A stretch of 64,000 bases of DNA, from positions 2,976,001 through 3,040,000 of the forward strand of contig JABRWF010000004.1 in the NCBI GenBank assembly GCA_018343915.1, read 5' to 3'. Positions 43,736-54,755 of the stretch are shown one piece after another. The notes beneath the pieces are model-generated. The model worked only from the letters and a program-made list of their open reading frames with translations, ran no database searches and was not told where the DNA came from. This DNA comes from Agroathelia rolfsii (taxonomy: Eukaryota; Basidiomycota; Agaricomycetes; Amylocorticiales; Amylocorticiaceae). A program made the position numbers and the translations under genes. The number at the start of each line of letters is the position of its first letter. Positions within the stretch are counted from its first letter, which is position 1.

Positions 43736-44611
43736 TATCAAGAGCTGCCTTTGTAGCTAGCTCGGGTGGTGTGGCGATGCCCCTGGGGCGCTAACTGCTA
43801 TAGCTGCTCACTGCTAGATGGCAGCCCTGTGGGTTTGTGGAGTCGCCTCTTTGATATCTCGGAGCCTGCGGCAATACGGGTGGCACGGCGAGCAGTCAGA
43901 CGTACAGCAGGTTGAGCAGGAGGTCCGGCGAGATCAGGCGTAGAGCGAGAGATGTCAAGCCAGAGAGAAGTAACTAGACAAGATGCTCGAGGACGCTCAA
44001 GTCCACAGGTTGACCGCTGGCTATGCAGCGGGTGTAGGGCTTGTTTAGGGCGATACACACTTAATTTTCTGACTACTGTAACTACTACATCAGGTACAGT
44101 ACATATATACGAAGTACAGTAGTCGTGAAAATGATAAATAAAGAAATAGAGGGAAAACAATAAAGACAATAAGTAATAGCGTGCTCCGCATGCTCTGGTA
44201 GTCATGCCACGCTGTGCACGAAGTCGGGATGTGTTCCTTCGGAACCATCGGCGGTCTGATCGTTGATCAGAGCGCGATTATAGGGGAAGTCCAAGCGTGA
44301 TCTTCCCAGATAGGAAGGATCCACTGGTGCGGGCACATGGCGACTTGGGGAATGTTGTCGAGAAGGCTAGTCAGCATGTGGAACGCTCTGATGGACAGAA
44401 GCGCATTGATGATGGGAAGGAAGCGTGGGAAGGCACTATGCACATGGCTCTGGGGAAACATTGGCAGACACATCGGAAATGCTTCCAATGCACAGGACAC
44501 ACGGCGACGCAGAAGGGAGGATGTTGCCGGTGGCTCCGTCGTAGTTGTTCGCAAATGTCGATGTGCGCAATCGGGATGTTCGGTGGCCAGGTGCGTTGGC
44601 AGGTCGTGACA
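43736..44611 (-). repeat. Solo LTR, family C (copy 2)
   Basis: 876 bp, TATCAAGAGCTGCC (TGTCAAGAG mutated) to CGTGACA, flanked by GGATC at 43731-43735 and 44612-44616, between the integrase and RNase H coding parts of A2. Confidence 0.9.
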
Positions 44612-44616
44612 GGATC

Positions 44617-45492
44617 TAGAATAACCTGGTTGAGGTTATCTTCTTTGTCTGATTTCTGGAAGTCTGGTTGTTGAGAGAGGGGGTCAGTGCAGCTGTTTTC
44701 GGATCCTCAGAGGTAGGAAATTGTAAATCAGAATTTGGAAAGAAATAGGGACCATCTTGCTTATTGTTGAGTGAGATTTCTGGCCATCTTCCAATATTCA
44801 AGGTTCTTGTGATCAGTACAAATTTCAAAGGGATGTGGCAATCCTATGAGATAGTGTCTCTATGCATCTAAAGCCCTGATTATTCCTAGCATCTCTTTGT
44901 CCTAGATGTCGTAATTTTGCTCTGTATTGTTCATTACTTGGGAGAGGAAGGCAATTGGGCACCAAGAGTTGTCACTTTGCTTCTGAAGCAAGACTGCTCC
45001 TGTAGCGAAATTAGAAGCATCTGTTTCCAGCCAAGTTTCTGCTGTTTGGGAGTAGGCTCCAAGTACCAGTGCTGTTGTGAAGGCTTTTCTTAGATTGTCA
45101 AACACTTCTTGTTCTTCCGTTTCCCATTTCCAGTCAACTTTTCTGGTTAAGCAGTCCAACAGCTTGCAGATTTGAGCAAAATTTTTGATAAAGTGCCAGT
45201 AGTAATTGGCGAGGCCACAGAATCATTGGACGTCCAAAACCTTTTGGGGTACTGGCCACTCTAAGATGGCTTTGACCTTTTCAGGGGTCATGTGAATTGA
45301 ACCAAATGATACCAGAGCTCCTAGGATGTCTACTTCGGGAACATCATATTCAAACTTCTCAAGGTTTGCAAATAAGTCATTTGCCTTGAGGACTTCCAGG
45401 ATCTCTAAAACTCTTTTTTGTAGTTCAGCTTCTGTTTGTGCACTGATTATGATATCATCAATATAATAAACTAGCCATCCTAACTAGTTGAA
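44617..45492 (-). pseudogene. A2 pol: RNase H and end of RT
   Basis: RNase H TDASNFATGAVLLQ near 45030-44990, the tether region DCLTRKVDWKWETEEQEVF (45159 on), and the RT thumb with FEYDVPEVDILGALVSF near 45345-45300. The RT active site (YYIDDIIISAQ-like) sits near 45470-45440. The D element cuts the frame at 45492; A2 resumes at 61830. Confidence 0.85.
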
Positions 45493-45758
45493 TGTCAAGA
45501 GCACACCTGTCTCTTGTCACCAAAACTCAACCTAAGTCTACGTCAACCCCTCAAAGGTACGGGGTAGCCAAGTATCGGCTTTTTTACAACTCCCAGGACT
45601 AGGGATGCATGGGTGTACACTTCTTTGCGCTGTCGTAGCTATCATGCAAACTCGAGTCCTTGTATCACCAAGCTTTACTCCAAGTCTGCAAGACTTTCAA
45701 GCGAGGTCTATACGCGGAACACAAGTTGTCTTGTGTATGCCACTAGGCATGCGATGTA

Positions 45759-47379
45759 CACTAAGTGACAAAACCATCTCAATGTTTGCATTTTTTACAA
45801 TTTTTGATCTATATCTCCAGAAATAAAATACTTAAAATTATACTAAAAATACTTCTATCAAGTATACCATATCTGCTTTAAATTGAGCCCTAGGTCATGT
45901 GATTTGGTCAATAAATCATAGAGTTATGTATTATTCTTTTAAGGGGTATCATTGAGACAGTTTTGTTGCTGACATTTTCAAAATACAAATTTTGTTAAAT
46001 TTAGTATCTAGTATATCCTCCTTTTGCTTTTATCACCTCTGCCACCCTTCTAGGCATACTCTTAATCAACTTTTGACAAACAGATACTGGAATAGCATCC
46101 CACTCCTTCTCTATCCTCTCCCAAAGCCCAGTAAGTGATGATATAGGCTCATCATAGTCTGCCAGCTTTCTTTTGAGGTGATCCCATAGATGCTTAATAG
46201 GATTGAGGTCTAGGGAGTTAGCAGGCTACTCCATAACTTCCAATTCATGGTTTTCAAACCATTTCATGGCTAGTTTGCTCTTATGTTTAGGGTTATTATC
46301 CTGCTGAAATATAGTATTGTTAGTATTTTTACTCCATAACTCCATACTATCCTGAAGTTCATCCTCTAAAATAGACACATAGACTTCTGAGTCCATTTTC
46401 CCAATAATCCTGGTTGTATATCCAGCCCTATCCCATCCAAAACATCCCCACAACATAATGTTTCCACCACCAAACTTTTGTGTTCCCTAAACCAACCTAT
46501 CACTAAGCCCTTCTCCCTTCTTTTTCCACACCCATTTCCTTCCATTAGACCCAATCCTATTGATCTTAGTCTCATCAGACCAGATCACCCTCTTCCAGTC
46601 CTCCAGAGTCTAGTGCTAGTGCTTAAGAGCAAAGTTTAATCTAGCCCTTTTATGATGAGGCTTAAGATTAGAACTTTTTTTCTTGGTTACAGTCTTTAAA
46701 CCCTGCTCCCTTAGTCTCCTACACATGGTTTAGGTAGACATAGACTTCCCAAGTGTGTTTTTAAGGGCTTTAATTACATCCATAGCAGTATTAGCCTAAC
46801 CAGAGCTAATAAGATAGATAGAATAGTATATAGCAGTAGAGGAAAGCTTAGAGGGATAGCCTCCTAAGCTTTTAGAAAGGTGGGGACAGTGTTTAGAACA
46901 TATTCTGCTAACAGAAGAATGGGATACACCAGTAGCTTTAGCAATATCCCTAGCAGAATGATGTTTATTAAGCAAGCAGATAATATTAAGGACTTATTGA
47001 TTGAATAAAGGTTTCATAGTAGTATAGAGATGATGGTGGTAGTAGTTTAAGAGTTGTTTGTGTTTATTTGTACTAAATAGGGGGTATTTAAATGTGTGGT
47101 GGCACTGCTTACATAATTAGTATAGTATAACTTGTGTTTTACTATAAAAAGTATATTTCAATTAAGTGGCAACAAAACTGTCTCAATGATACCCCTTGAA
47201 AGAATAATACATAACTCTATGGTTTATTGACCAAATCACATGACCTAGGGCTCAATTTAAAGCAGATATGGTATACTTAATAGGAGTATTTTTAGTATAA
47301 TTTTAAGTATTTTATTTCTGGAGATATAGATTAGAAATTATAAAAAATGCAAACATTGAGACGGTTTTGTCACTCAGTG
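45759..47379 (-). mobile_element. Tc1/mariner element Tc1-2, structurally complete
   Basis: 1621 bp between TA dinucleotides (45757-45758 and 47380-47381). The empty site survives in the D 5' LTR at 53611-53620 (GATGTATCTTAACC), which shows the exact borders. Inverted repeats of about 210 bp (45759-45967 and 47168-47379) end in CACTAAGTGACAAAACC / CACTGAGTGACAAAACC. Each carries an inner, inverted copy of ACAAAACTGTCTCAATG. Confidence 0.95.
46001..47017 (-). pseudogene. Tc1-2 transposase (DD34E), inactivated by stops
   Basis: ATG at 47017 to TAA at 46003-46001, 338 codons in one frame with no indel seen. It has an N-terminal paired HTH, then catalytic WSDETK (near 46575-46555), FQQDNN (near 46315-46298) and NPIEHLW (near 46207-46187). 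The C-terminus reads KAKGGYTRY. About seven stops (near 46995, 46798, 46731, 46618, 46612, 46488, 46229) are TAA or TAG at positions where Tc1-1 or the family has Gln or Trp, all explained by CpA to TpA on one strand or the other. Length is normal for a Tc1 transposase. Confidence 0.9.
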
Positions 47380-47645
47380 TATCTTAACCACGACAAGTGC
47401 AGGGCTACGCCTTTACTTGCTTAAGTGCACTGAGCACTATGTGTGTATACAGCAGTGTAAATGGTCAGCCAAAGGCCTGGACCTGTCTTATACATGCTAA
47501 TAAAGAAGGAGCACAGAGCAACCTTCTTAACTACTGCAGCACTAAGCACGCAGTAACCCTCTGGCACTGAGCCTAAGGGATTTTGGAGGAAGGAGGAGAG
47601 AGAGGGGGTAGGGACAGGCAATCACGCCTTTAAGAGATAGGGACT

Positions 47646-47707
47646 CTGAAGATGAAGTTTTATTATTATGTCAGCATTTATTTAATACAGAGCACTACTG
47701 TGCTTAC
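47646..47707 (-). other. Intron-like segment in LTR D leader
   Basis: 62 nt on the minus strand with donor CAG|GTAAGC, branch-point match GCTGACAT and acceptor CATCTTCAG. Position relative to the self-primer matches LTR A and B although the sequence is unrelated. Confidence 0.35.
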
Positions 47708-47719
47708 CTGAAGACAAAG

Positions 47720-47766
47720 AGAACAAATCTGAGGTCTTCAGGTAGAGGCACTTACAGGGTTATATA
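47720..47766 (-). promoter_or_regulatory. LTR D TATA box and predicted transcript start / self-primer
   Basis: TATATAA starts at 47766 on the minus strand. AGATTTGTTCT starts 36 nt later at 47730 and is complementary to the D PBS. It is enclosed by CCTGAAGAC / GTCTTCAGG, a 9-bp stem. Confidence 0.6.
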
Positions 47767-48082
47767 CTAATTCTACCTGGTCTGTGCGCACTAATGCTAA
47801 GTATGGCGTGATATTGTGCCATTATTTATTATGGTGAGTCTAAAGTGGTGTCATGATCCAAACCCATGTTCTAGACTCTGCTTACATGATATGTCACATG
47901 ACTAGTGGTCACATGATGGCCAGTCACATGGTTGACTAGTCACATGACTTGCTTAGTCATCAGAGTGTGTGCTTATGTAATATACAATATATATATCAGA
48001 AAATAGAGAAAAATCAGGAAAAATTCAGAAAAATAGTGAAAAATTCGAAATAAAATTATAATACAATGAGCGACTCGTAACA

Positions 48083-51000
48083 TTACCCCCTCCTTAGGGG
48101 CAATCTGCCTCGGGTTGCCATTCTGTCAAGTTGTCCCAGTTTTGGAAGGGTAAAAGTCCAAAGGTTGTTGCACTGATCTTTCTTGGTGCACTTGGGTTGG
48201 TTTTGTAGAAATCTTTGATAGTGTCGTCTGCATGCATATCAGATTCTCTAACCCAGGTTTGTTCTCCTGGATATCCTTTCCAAGTGACTAAGAATTCCAG
48301 TTTTCCATGCCATAGTCTTGAGTTGAGTACTTCCTCCATTTCGTACTCTTCTTCTCCTTCTACTTCTACAGGGGGTAGTGGTTTCTGGTGACGATCTGAA
48401 GTGTGGTGAGGCTTTAGTAAATGAATGTGGAAGACATTGTGGATCTTGAGGTTATTTGGAAGATCCAATTGATAGTTCAGGTCGTTCAGCTTCTTTTGTA
48501 CTTTATAGGGTCCAATCCATTTTTGACTTAGTTTCTTAGATGGTCTATCAAGTTTTAGGTTTCATATATTGAGCCAAACTTCTTGTCCTTCCTTAATGTT
48601 GGGGAACATCTTTTTTCCTTTATTGTATGATTGTTCCATTTGTTCCCTTGCCATTCCTAAAGCTGCCTGGGCTTCTTTTCATGCTTCTTTGGCATTTTCT
48701 ATCCAATTGAAGGCTCCTGGAGTTGGATCTTGGACATCCTTGGCTTCCCAATTTGGAATGTAACCATAGGTCAGTTCAAAAGCACTTGTGCGTGTGCTTT
48801 CGTTCCTTCTATTGTTATGCATGAATTCCACATATGGTAGCCAGTCCACCCAATTTATTTGTCAGTGATTGCAGAAAATCCTGAGGTACTGTTCTACCTC
48901 CTGATTTACACGCTCGGTTTGTCCATCACTTTGTGGGTGATATGCTATGGACAAGGCAGTCTTGATGTGTAGGCTAGCATGTATATCTTTCATCACCTGA
49001 CTTGCAAATTGCGGGCCACGATCCAAGGTCCATGTTAACGGTGTACCATGAAGTTTGAACACATTTTTGACATATAGTTCAGCTATGTCTTTGGCGGAGA
49101 TGTTTTTATTGGTTGGTATGAAATGTGCCAGTTTTGTTAGCCTATCTACTACCACTAGAATTGAGTCAAACCCTTGTGACTTGGGTAGTTTAATGATCAA
49201 ATCTAAGGTTACATGTTCCCATGGTTTGCCTGGTACGGGGAGAGGGTGAAGTAATCCTGGTAACGCTTGCCTGCTTGGTTTATTTGCTTGACACAGTAGG
49301 CAGGAATCTACATATTGGTTTATCTCTTTTGTCATATTGATCCAATAGTAGTTCCTACTTATGAGCTCTAGCGTTTTTGTACGTCCCGGATGTCCTGCTA
49401 GTGCTGAGTTGTGATATTTGGCCAAAATTTTTTCTTTCAAATTTTTGTTGGGGGGCACAAATACTTTTTCTTTGTACAGCACTAGTCCGTCTTCTGTTTC
49501 CCAATCTTGTAACCCTAAGGTAATTCATCATGGACCTATCTTGACAATTTGATAGAGGGATTCCAGCAGTTCGGTGCTCTCCCATCTAATTTCTGCCAAG
49601 ATCTCCTTTTCTCCTTCAACCAAAACGTGTTCTCTCTTTGAAGCCATGATTTTAAAATGGGAGGGTTGCAGTACGGTGACATTAAGATTGTCTTGAGAAT
49701 CCTCTGTATAGAAATCTGGTTGTCGGGATAGGGCATCTGCTCGTCCATTGGTTGATCCTTTTTTGTAACATAATGTGAAATTATATTCTTGTAGGATCCT
49801 ATACCAACGTGCTTGTCGATGGCTTAAATGCTGACTTGTTGCCCAATATTCCAAGTTTTTATGGTCAGACCAAATTTCTACCAGTTTTGGCAATTCAATG
49901 ATATAATGGCGCCATTCCTCCAATGCTCTAATGATTGCTAGCATTTCCTTATCCCAGATGTCATAATTTTGTTGAGCATCATCCATGGATTTGGAGTGGA
50001 AGGCAATGGGGTGCCATTCACCATCATCCTGTAACTGGGAGAAGACTCCACCAGTTATATAACCCAAGGCATCAGTCTCAATTCGACTTTCTCTCTGGTG
50101 GTCGTATATTGCCAATACTGGGGCTGTAGTGAAAGCCCTTTTGAGATCGTCAAATGATTTCTGTTCCTCTTTTTCCCATTTCCAAGCACCTTTGCCCGTT
50201 AATTTATTGAGGGGTTTAGTAACATTGCTGAACCCTTTGATAAACCTTTGATAGTAATTAGCTAGACCTCTGAATTTTTGCACATCTTTGACTGTCTTAG
50301 GGACAGGCTAGTCTAAGATTGCTTGTACTTTTTCATTGGTCATTTGTACGCGGTTGTAGCTAATTACCACACCTAGGGATTCCACCTCTAGTACTTCAAA
50401 TAGACACTTTTCTAGGTTTGCAAATAGGTCATTGATTGCTAACCTCCGTAAAACCTCATGTACCAGTCGTCGGTGTTCTTCTAGGTTGGCCATGGCAATA
50501 ATGATGTCGTCTATATATACATACACTAACCCTTGTGCAATTAGATCTGCAAATATTTTGTCCATCATAGCTTGAAATGTGGCTGGAGCATTGCATAAAC
50601 CAAAGGTCATTACTAGGGGTTCAAAGAGTCCTTGAGGGGTTATGAATGCTGCCCACTCTTGATGTCCTTCTTTGATTAGTACATTGTTGTATCCCCATCA
50701 TAGGTCTAATTTGGTGAATACTTTTGCTTTTGAGAGTCCATCAACAATAGAGGAGATGAGCGGTAATGGATAGGAGTTTTTTATAGTGATATTATTTAGT
50801 CGACGATAATCCACTATAGGCCTTAATTTTCCATTTTTCTTGGGTATGAAAAAGAAAGGTGAGGCAAAAGGGCTTTGGGATTTTCTTATGTACCCTTTTG
50901 CCAGATTTTCCTCCAAGTACGCATCTAGCTCTTTTAACTCCGGGATTGACAGGGGGGTATACCTTGGCTCGTTTCATCTCTACTCCTTCTACCAATTCAA

Positions 51001-51651
51001 TTTTGTGGTTATATGGTTTACTGGTAGGAAATCGCTGAGATTCGGCCTCTGAGAATACCCTAATGTGTTGTTGGTATTGGGGTGGCAAACCCAATGTCGC
51101 TGCCAATTTTGGAGGAGATTCCTCATCTTTTATGATTTTATTGATTTTTTTGTATTCCTTATCTTTTAATAAATCGTCCATTAAAGTCACATTTCCCTTT
51201 TTCCAATTAATGACAGGGTTTTCTAGTCTTAGCCAGTCAATACCTAAGATTACATCTTCGGTACCAATATCTACTACCAGAAATACTAATCGTTGTTTTT
51301 CTTGTCCTATTTGAGTCAAAAGGGTAATGTATTCTGAAATGAAACCAATTGCATTGGGAGAATTGTCTATGTTGTACAAAGGAATTTTTTTATATAATGG
51401 TGAAGTTTTTATATTATGTTTTTCTACAAATTTTTTATTTATAAAAGTGGAGGTTGCTCCGGAATCGATTATAGCTGATAAAGAAATAGTGGAAAAATGT
51501 CCATGGAACATGATAGGTATATTTAGGTGTTGTCTATGCACATCTTGTATGGAAGAAGCAGAAATAGAGAAAGAAGAAGAAGTAAAAATAGAAGACATTT
51601 TATTTTGTACAAATTGGTCAGTAGCATTGGCCGCATACTCCGACCAATTTA
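48083..51651 (-). pseudogene. D pol: protease, RT, RNase H, integrase, chromodomain
   Basis: The pol frame is -1 to gag and reads LNWSEYAANATDQFVQ then NKMSSIFTSS. Protease IIDSGATSTFINK near 51470; RT VKVFTK-type start, [17 protein letters not shown] (50850-50800) and active site YIDDIIIA near 50525-50495; RNase H ETDALGYITGGVFS near 50080-50035; integrase H2C2 (LAGHPGRTKTLELIS, CLLC), DD35E with LDLIIK, LDRGPQF and QTERVNQEVE intact at 48895-48880; GPY/F partly decayed; chromodomain KLEFLVTWKGYPGEQTWVRE near 48300-48240. A one-base length change in a six-G run at 50952-50957 shifts the frame between protease and RT. Stops are few, so D looks younger than B2 or B3. Confidence 0.92.
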
Positions 51652-52755
51652 AAAACCCAACTTGTCTTTTAGGGCTGCAATCATTTGACCCTGTTCCTGG
51701 ATCATGTTGAACATGTCATCTTGGGTCATTGGGCTGCTAGTTGGCCCCTGGGTTGTTGGTGGCGGTGGTAGTGTAGATGTTGGTGCAGATACCGCTGCTA
51801 CTTTTTGGAAAGGATTGTTCAAGCTGCCTTTGTCAGCTTTTGGACTTCTACAGTCCCGCGCTACATGCCCCTTCTTTTGACAGTTGTAGCAAATGATATC
51901 CCTCCATCTAAACGGGTTATTGGATTGTGTGGTTGGATTATTTTGTGTTACAGCCACTTGCAACGGGGAGGTCTACTGAGCAGGACCTGCACTCAGGAAT
52001 GGGTTTTTTGATACATTGGGTGTCCTTCCCAATATAGTAGCCAAGATATCCATTGCGTCAGGATCGTTCCACTGGAAATCAGACTGGGGATTGTTGTTGT
52101 ACCAGTATCTTTTGCTGGACAACATCTCTTCCTTCATTAGGTTGACTTCTGCGTCATGTGCTGCATTCATCAACTTGGTTAGGGTTGAGGTATCCCTATC
52201 CCAGCCTGTAATGATACGTCGTAACTTGACGTTCATCCTTTCCAGGTACTTTTCTCAAAGGTCATCATCAGATAACCCTGTCCTTTTACCTAGCAACATG
52301 AAGGCCATCCCAAAGTTTCTTGTGGATGTAGTACCTTGTCGCAGGTGACGCAGCTGGTCTCTTGCTGCTACTTTTTCATCAAAAGCCCCGAATAGGGATT
52401 TGAAGCTTTTGATTACTTCCTGATAAGTCACGGGCCCAGGTACCCGGTTCTGTAGTCCTAATTTGGTGTACCACAGGCTGGACCAAGCCGTGGTACCTTC
52501 CACCATTAACCCTAAAAGGTACTTGACCTTTTCCTCATCTGTGACATATACCCTTGGATTTAGCTCCAGGTAAGCTTGGAATTTTTGGAGAAATGGATGG
52601 TAATTGATCCATTGTCCATCAAAGGTTGGTGGCATATGTCCTATTTCTTTTGGCTTGCCTCGTGACTTGTTCTGTTGCTGCATCCATTGCATCATCATGG
52701 TTTGGTTCTGGATGAGCTGCTGCATCAGGGCAGCATTGTCGACTTGTTGAGCCAT
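51649..52755 (-). pseudogene. D gag
   Basis: ATG 52755 (MAQQVDNAALMQQLIQNQ) to TAA 51651-51649, 368 codons with two stops (near 52252 and 51970). The capsid shows MPPTFDGQWINYHPFLQKF. The CCHC knuckle CYNCQKKGHVARDC lies near 51895-51855. The tail QGQMIAALKDKLGF ends at the slippery site. A possible earlier start is masked by stops in the Glu-rich stretch near 52840-52880. Confidence 0.88.
51652..51658 (-). promoter_or_regulatory. -1 frameshift slippery heptamer GGGTTTT (D)
   Basis: Gag frame TTG|GGT|TTT|TAA. A -1 slip enters the open pol frame at once. Confidence 0.6.
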
Positions 52756-53355
52756 TGGGGATTGAGGTTGAGGGGAATTGTGTGTGGAGGCATGCGTGGA
52801 TGGAAAGAGAGGAAAGAATGTAGGATTTTCTTTGTCAGAGGATTCTTCTTCAGATAATTCTTCTTCTGAAACTTCCTCTTCTGGATGAGGAGGGGTAGGT
52901 TCTCATGGTGGGTTTAGGTGTGAAATGGTGGGCAAGCTCAACAGTAAAGACTGGAGACTCCCGAAGTGATTTTTACAAGAATTTTAAAAGATTTTGTTTT
53001 TGCCCTTTGAGCTAGGCCTAATTCTACCAATATATACTACTTGTTTTTGGGCTACTTGTAGCGACCGGAGTCTTTTTCGTCTATCCACTTGGGTGATGTT
53101 CCCTTTAATAGCTCGAAAAAACCAATGCAACTGTGGATACTAACACCACTTGCAAGCTGGCCAAGAATACTCCCAAAAAACAAGAGATGTGCAAAGTTGA
53201 AAGGCTACTACTTGTGTATGTATATTGACCATGGTAGTCTACGAAGTTTTGTATAGTAGTTTGTTCTTTTGCTCAAAATAATAGGGCTCACTACACCACC
53301 TCTAGTGCACAGAGCAACTAGCGCAGAAAGGGATAAAAGGGGAGATTTGTTCTAA
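52756..53355 (-). other. D 5' leader and PBS
   Basis: No gene beyond a possible Glu-rich gag extension. The PBS AGAACAAATCT is the minus strand of 53343-53353, two bases inside the LTR, as in families A and B. Confidence 0.75.
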
Positions 53356-53756
53356 TGTCAAGAGCACACCTGTCTCTTGTCACCAAAACTCAACCTAAGT
53401 CCACGTCAACCCCTCAAAGGTACAGGGTAGCCAAGTATCGGCTTTTTTACAACTCCCAGGACTAGGGATGCGTGGGTGTACACTTCTTTGTGCTGTCGTA
53501 GCTATCACGCAAACTTGAGTCCTTGTATCACCAAGCTTTACTCCAAGTCTGCAAGACTTTCAAGCGAGGTCTATATGCGGAACACAAGTTGTCTTGTGTA
53601 TGCCACTAGGCATGTGATGTATCTTAACCACGACAAGTGCAGGGCTATGCCTTTACTTGCTTGAGTGCACTGAGCACTATGTGTGTATACAGCAGTGTAA
53701 ATGGTCAGCCAAAGGCCTGGACCTGTCTTATACACGCTAACAAAGAAGGAGCACAG
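53356..53756 (-). repeat. 5' LTR of D, part next to the internal region
   Basis: 401 bp starting TGTCAAGAGC. It contains the unoccupied Tc1 target GATGTATCTT. B1 interrupts it at 53756. The rest is 61240-61824. Confidence 0.92.
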
Positions 53757-54755
53757 TGTCAAGGCTTACGCTCTTGACTAACCAAACAATGTTAACCCTC
53801 TCGAAGGTACAAGGGTGGACTGTAAGGTCCCTTTTACAATGCGTATGTGTCTGGTTTTAAGTAGGCACATACATGCTCCCATTGCTATCCTTTGTAATAG
53901 TAACTCCGGAATCCTACTTTGCTTGGATTGCATTCGGTACTCTAGCCAGGGGCTTCCCGTGTGCTTTCTTTGCATCAAATAGTTTTCACGAAGTTTTCTT
54001 ACTCGGAGTAGGCGGCTTAGCCCTCTGTACTCTACAAACGCCTAAGGGGTCTTGTTACTGCCCCTACCTGAATGAACAGGGTTTGAGATCACGCGCAGTG
54101 CCTCTATGTATTAAGGGCTTATAGACTTATGGCCTTCTTGTACTAAGGCCTATGTATATTTCTACTAAGATGCCCTTAAGGCCTTACACTTAATAGAAGG
54201 ATGAGGGAGAGGTGGAGTGGGCTAGGACGTGTAAGCCTGAAGGCAAAATATATTAGTTAATTATGTAAGGGATACAAGTGGGGGTGCCCTTACCTGAAGG
54301 CAAAAAGGTCGAAGCTAAGGTTCGGGTAAGGGCTACATGCTTGTATTTATACATAAATGAAAGGGCCCATGCGCAGCTTTGTTGGTCTGTGCGCAGCCGG
54401 GGTTCGTAAGCAAGATCGTGTCAAATGCAGGGGCAGTGCTTTGTGACTAAGTCCGATGAGCAACCGATTGGAGTGATGAGTCTAGTACTCCTTAGTAATC
54501 GCACAGTGATCGGAACGACCCTGGTTCCTGAGTCTAGACCTTTTGATGAAAAGGAATGATCTAGACTCCACCTTCCTAATATACTCTTGTCATGAGCGCT
54601 CCTGTCATGTGGGGCTAACACAGCCAGTCATACGCACGTCAAGATGTTGCCTGCAAGGTATTTTCTTCATAACTCAGTCAATAAAAATCGTAAAAATACA
54701 GTAAAAATATGTACGTGATCGTAAGAAAAGCGCGAAAATTGTCCAACTTATAACA
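53757..54755 (-). repeat. 3' LTR of B1
   Basis: 999 bp, TGTCAAGGC...TTATAACA. It keeps the exact self-primer AGCTTCGACCT near 54307-54317 (minus strand). Confidence 0.93.

Larger units (their letters stand above)
45493..48082 (-). repeat. 3' LTR of D, interrupted by Tc1-2
   Basis: TGTCAAGAGC at 45493 to CTCGTAACA at 48082. TATATAA is the minus strand of 47760-47766 and the self-primer AGATTTGTTCT is the minus strand of 47720-47730. The U3 holds four TCACATG motifs (47894, 47909, 47924, 47940). It lacks a 19-bp segment present in the 5' LTR near 61508-61530. Confidence 0.9.
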
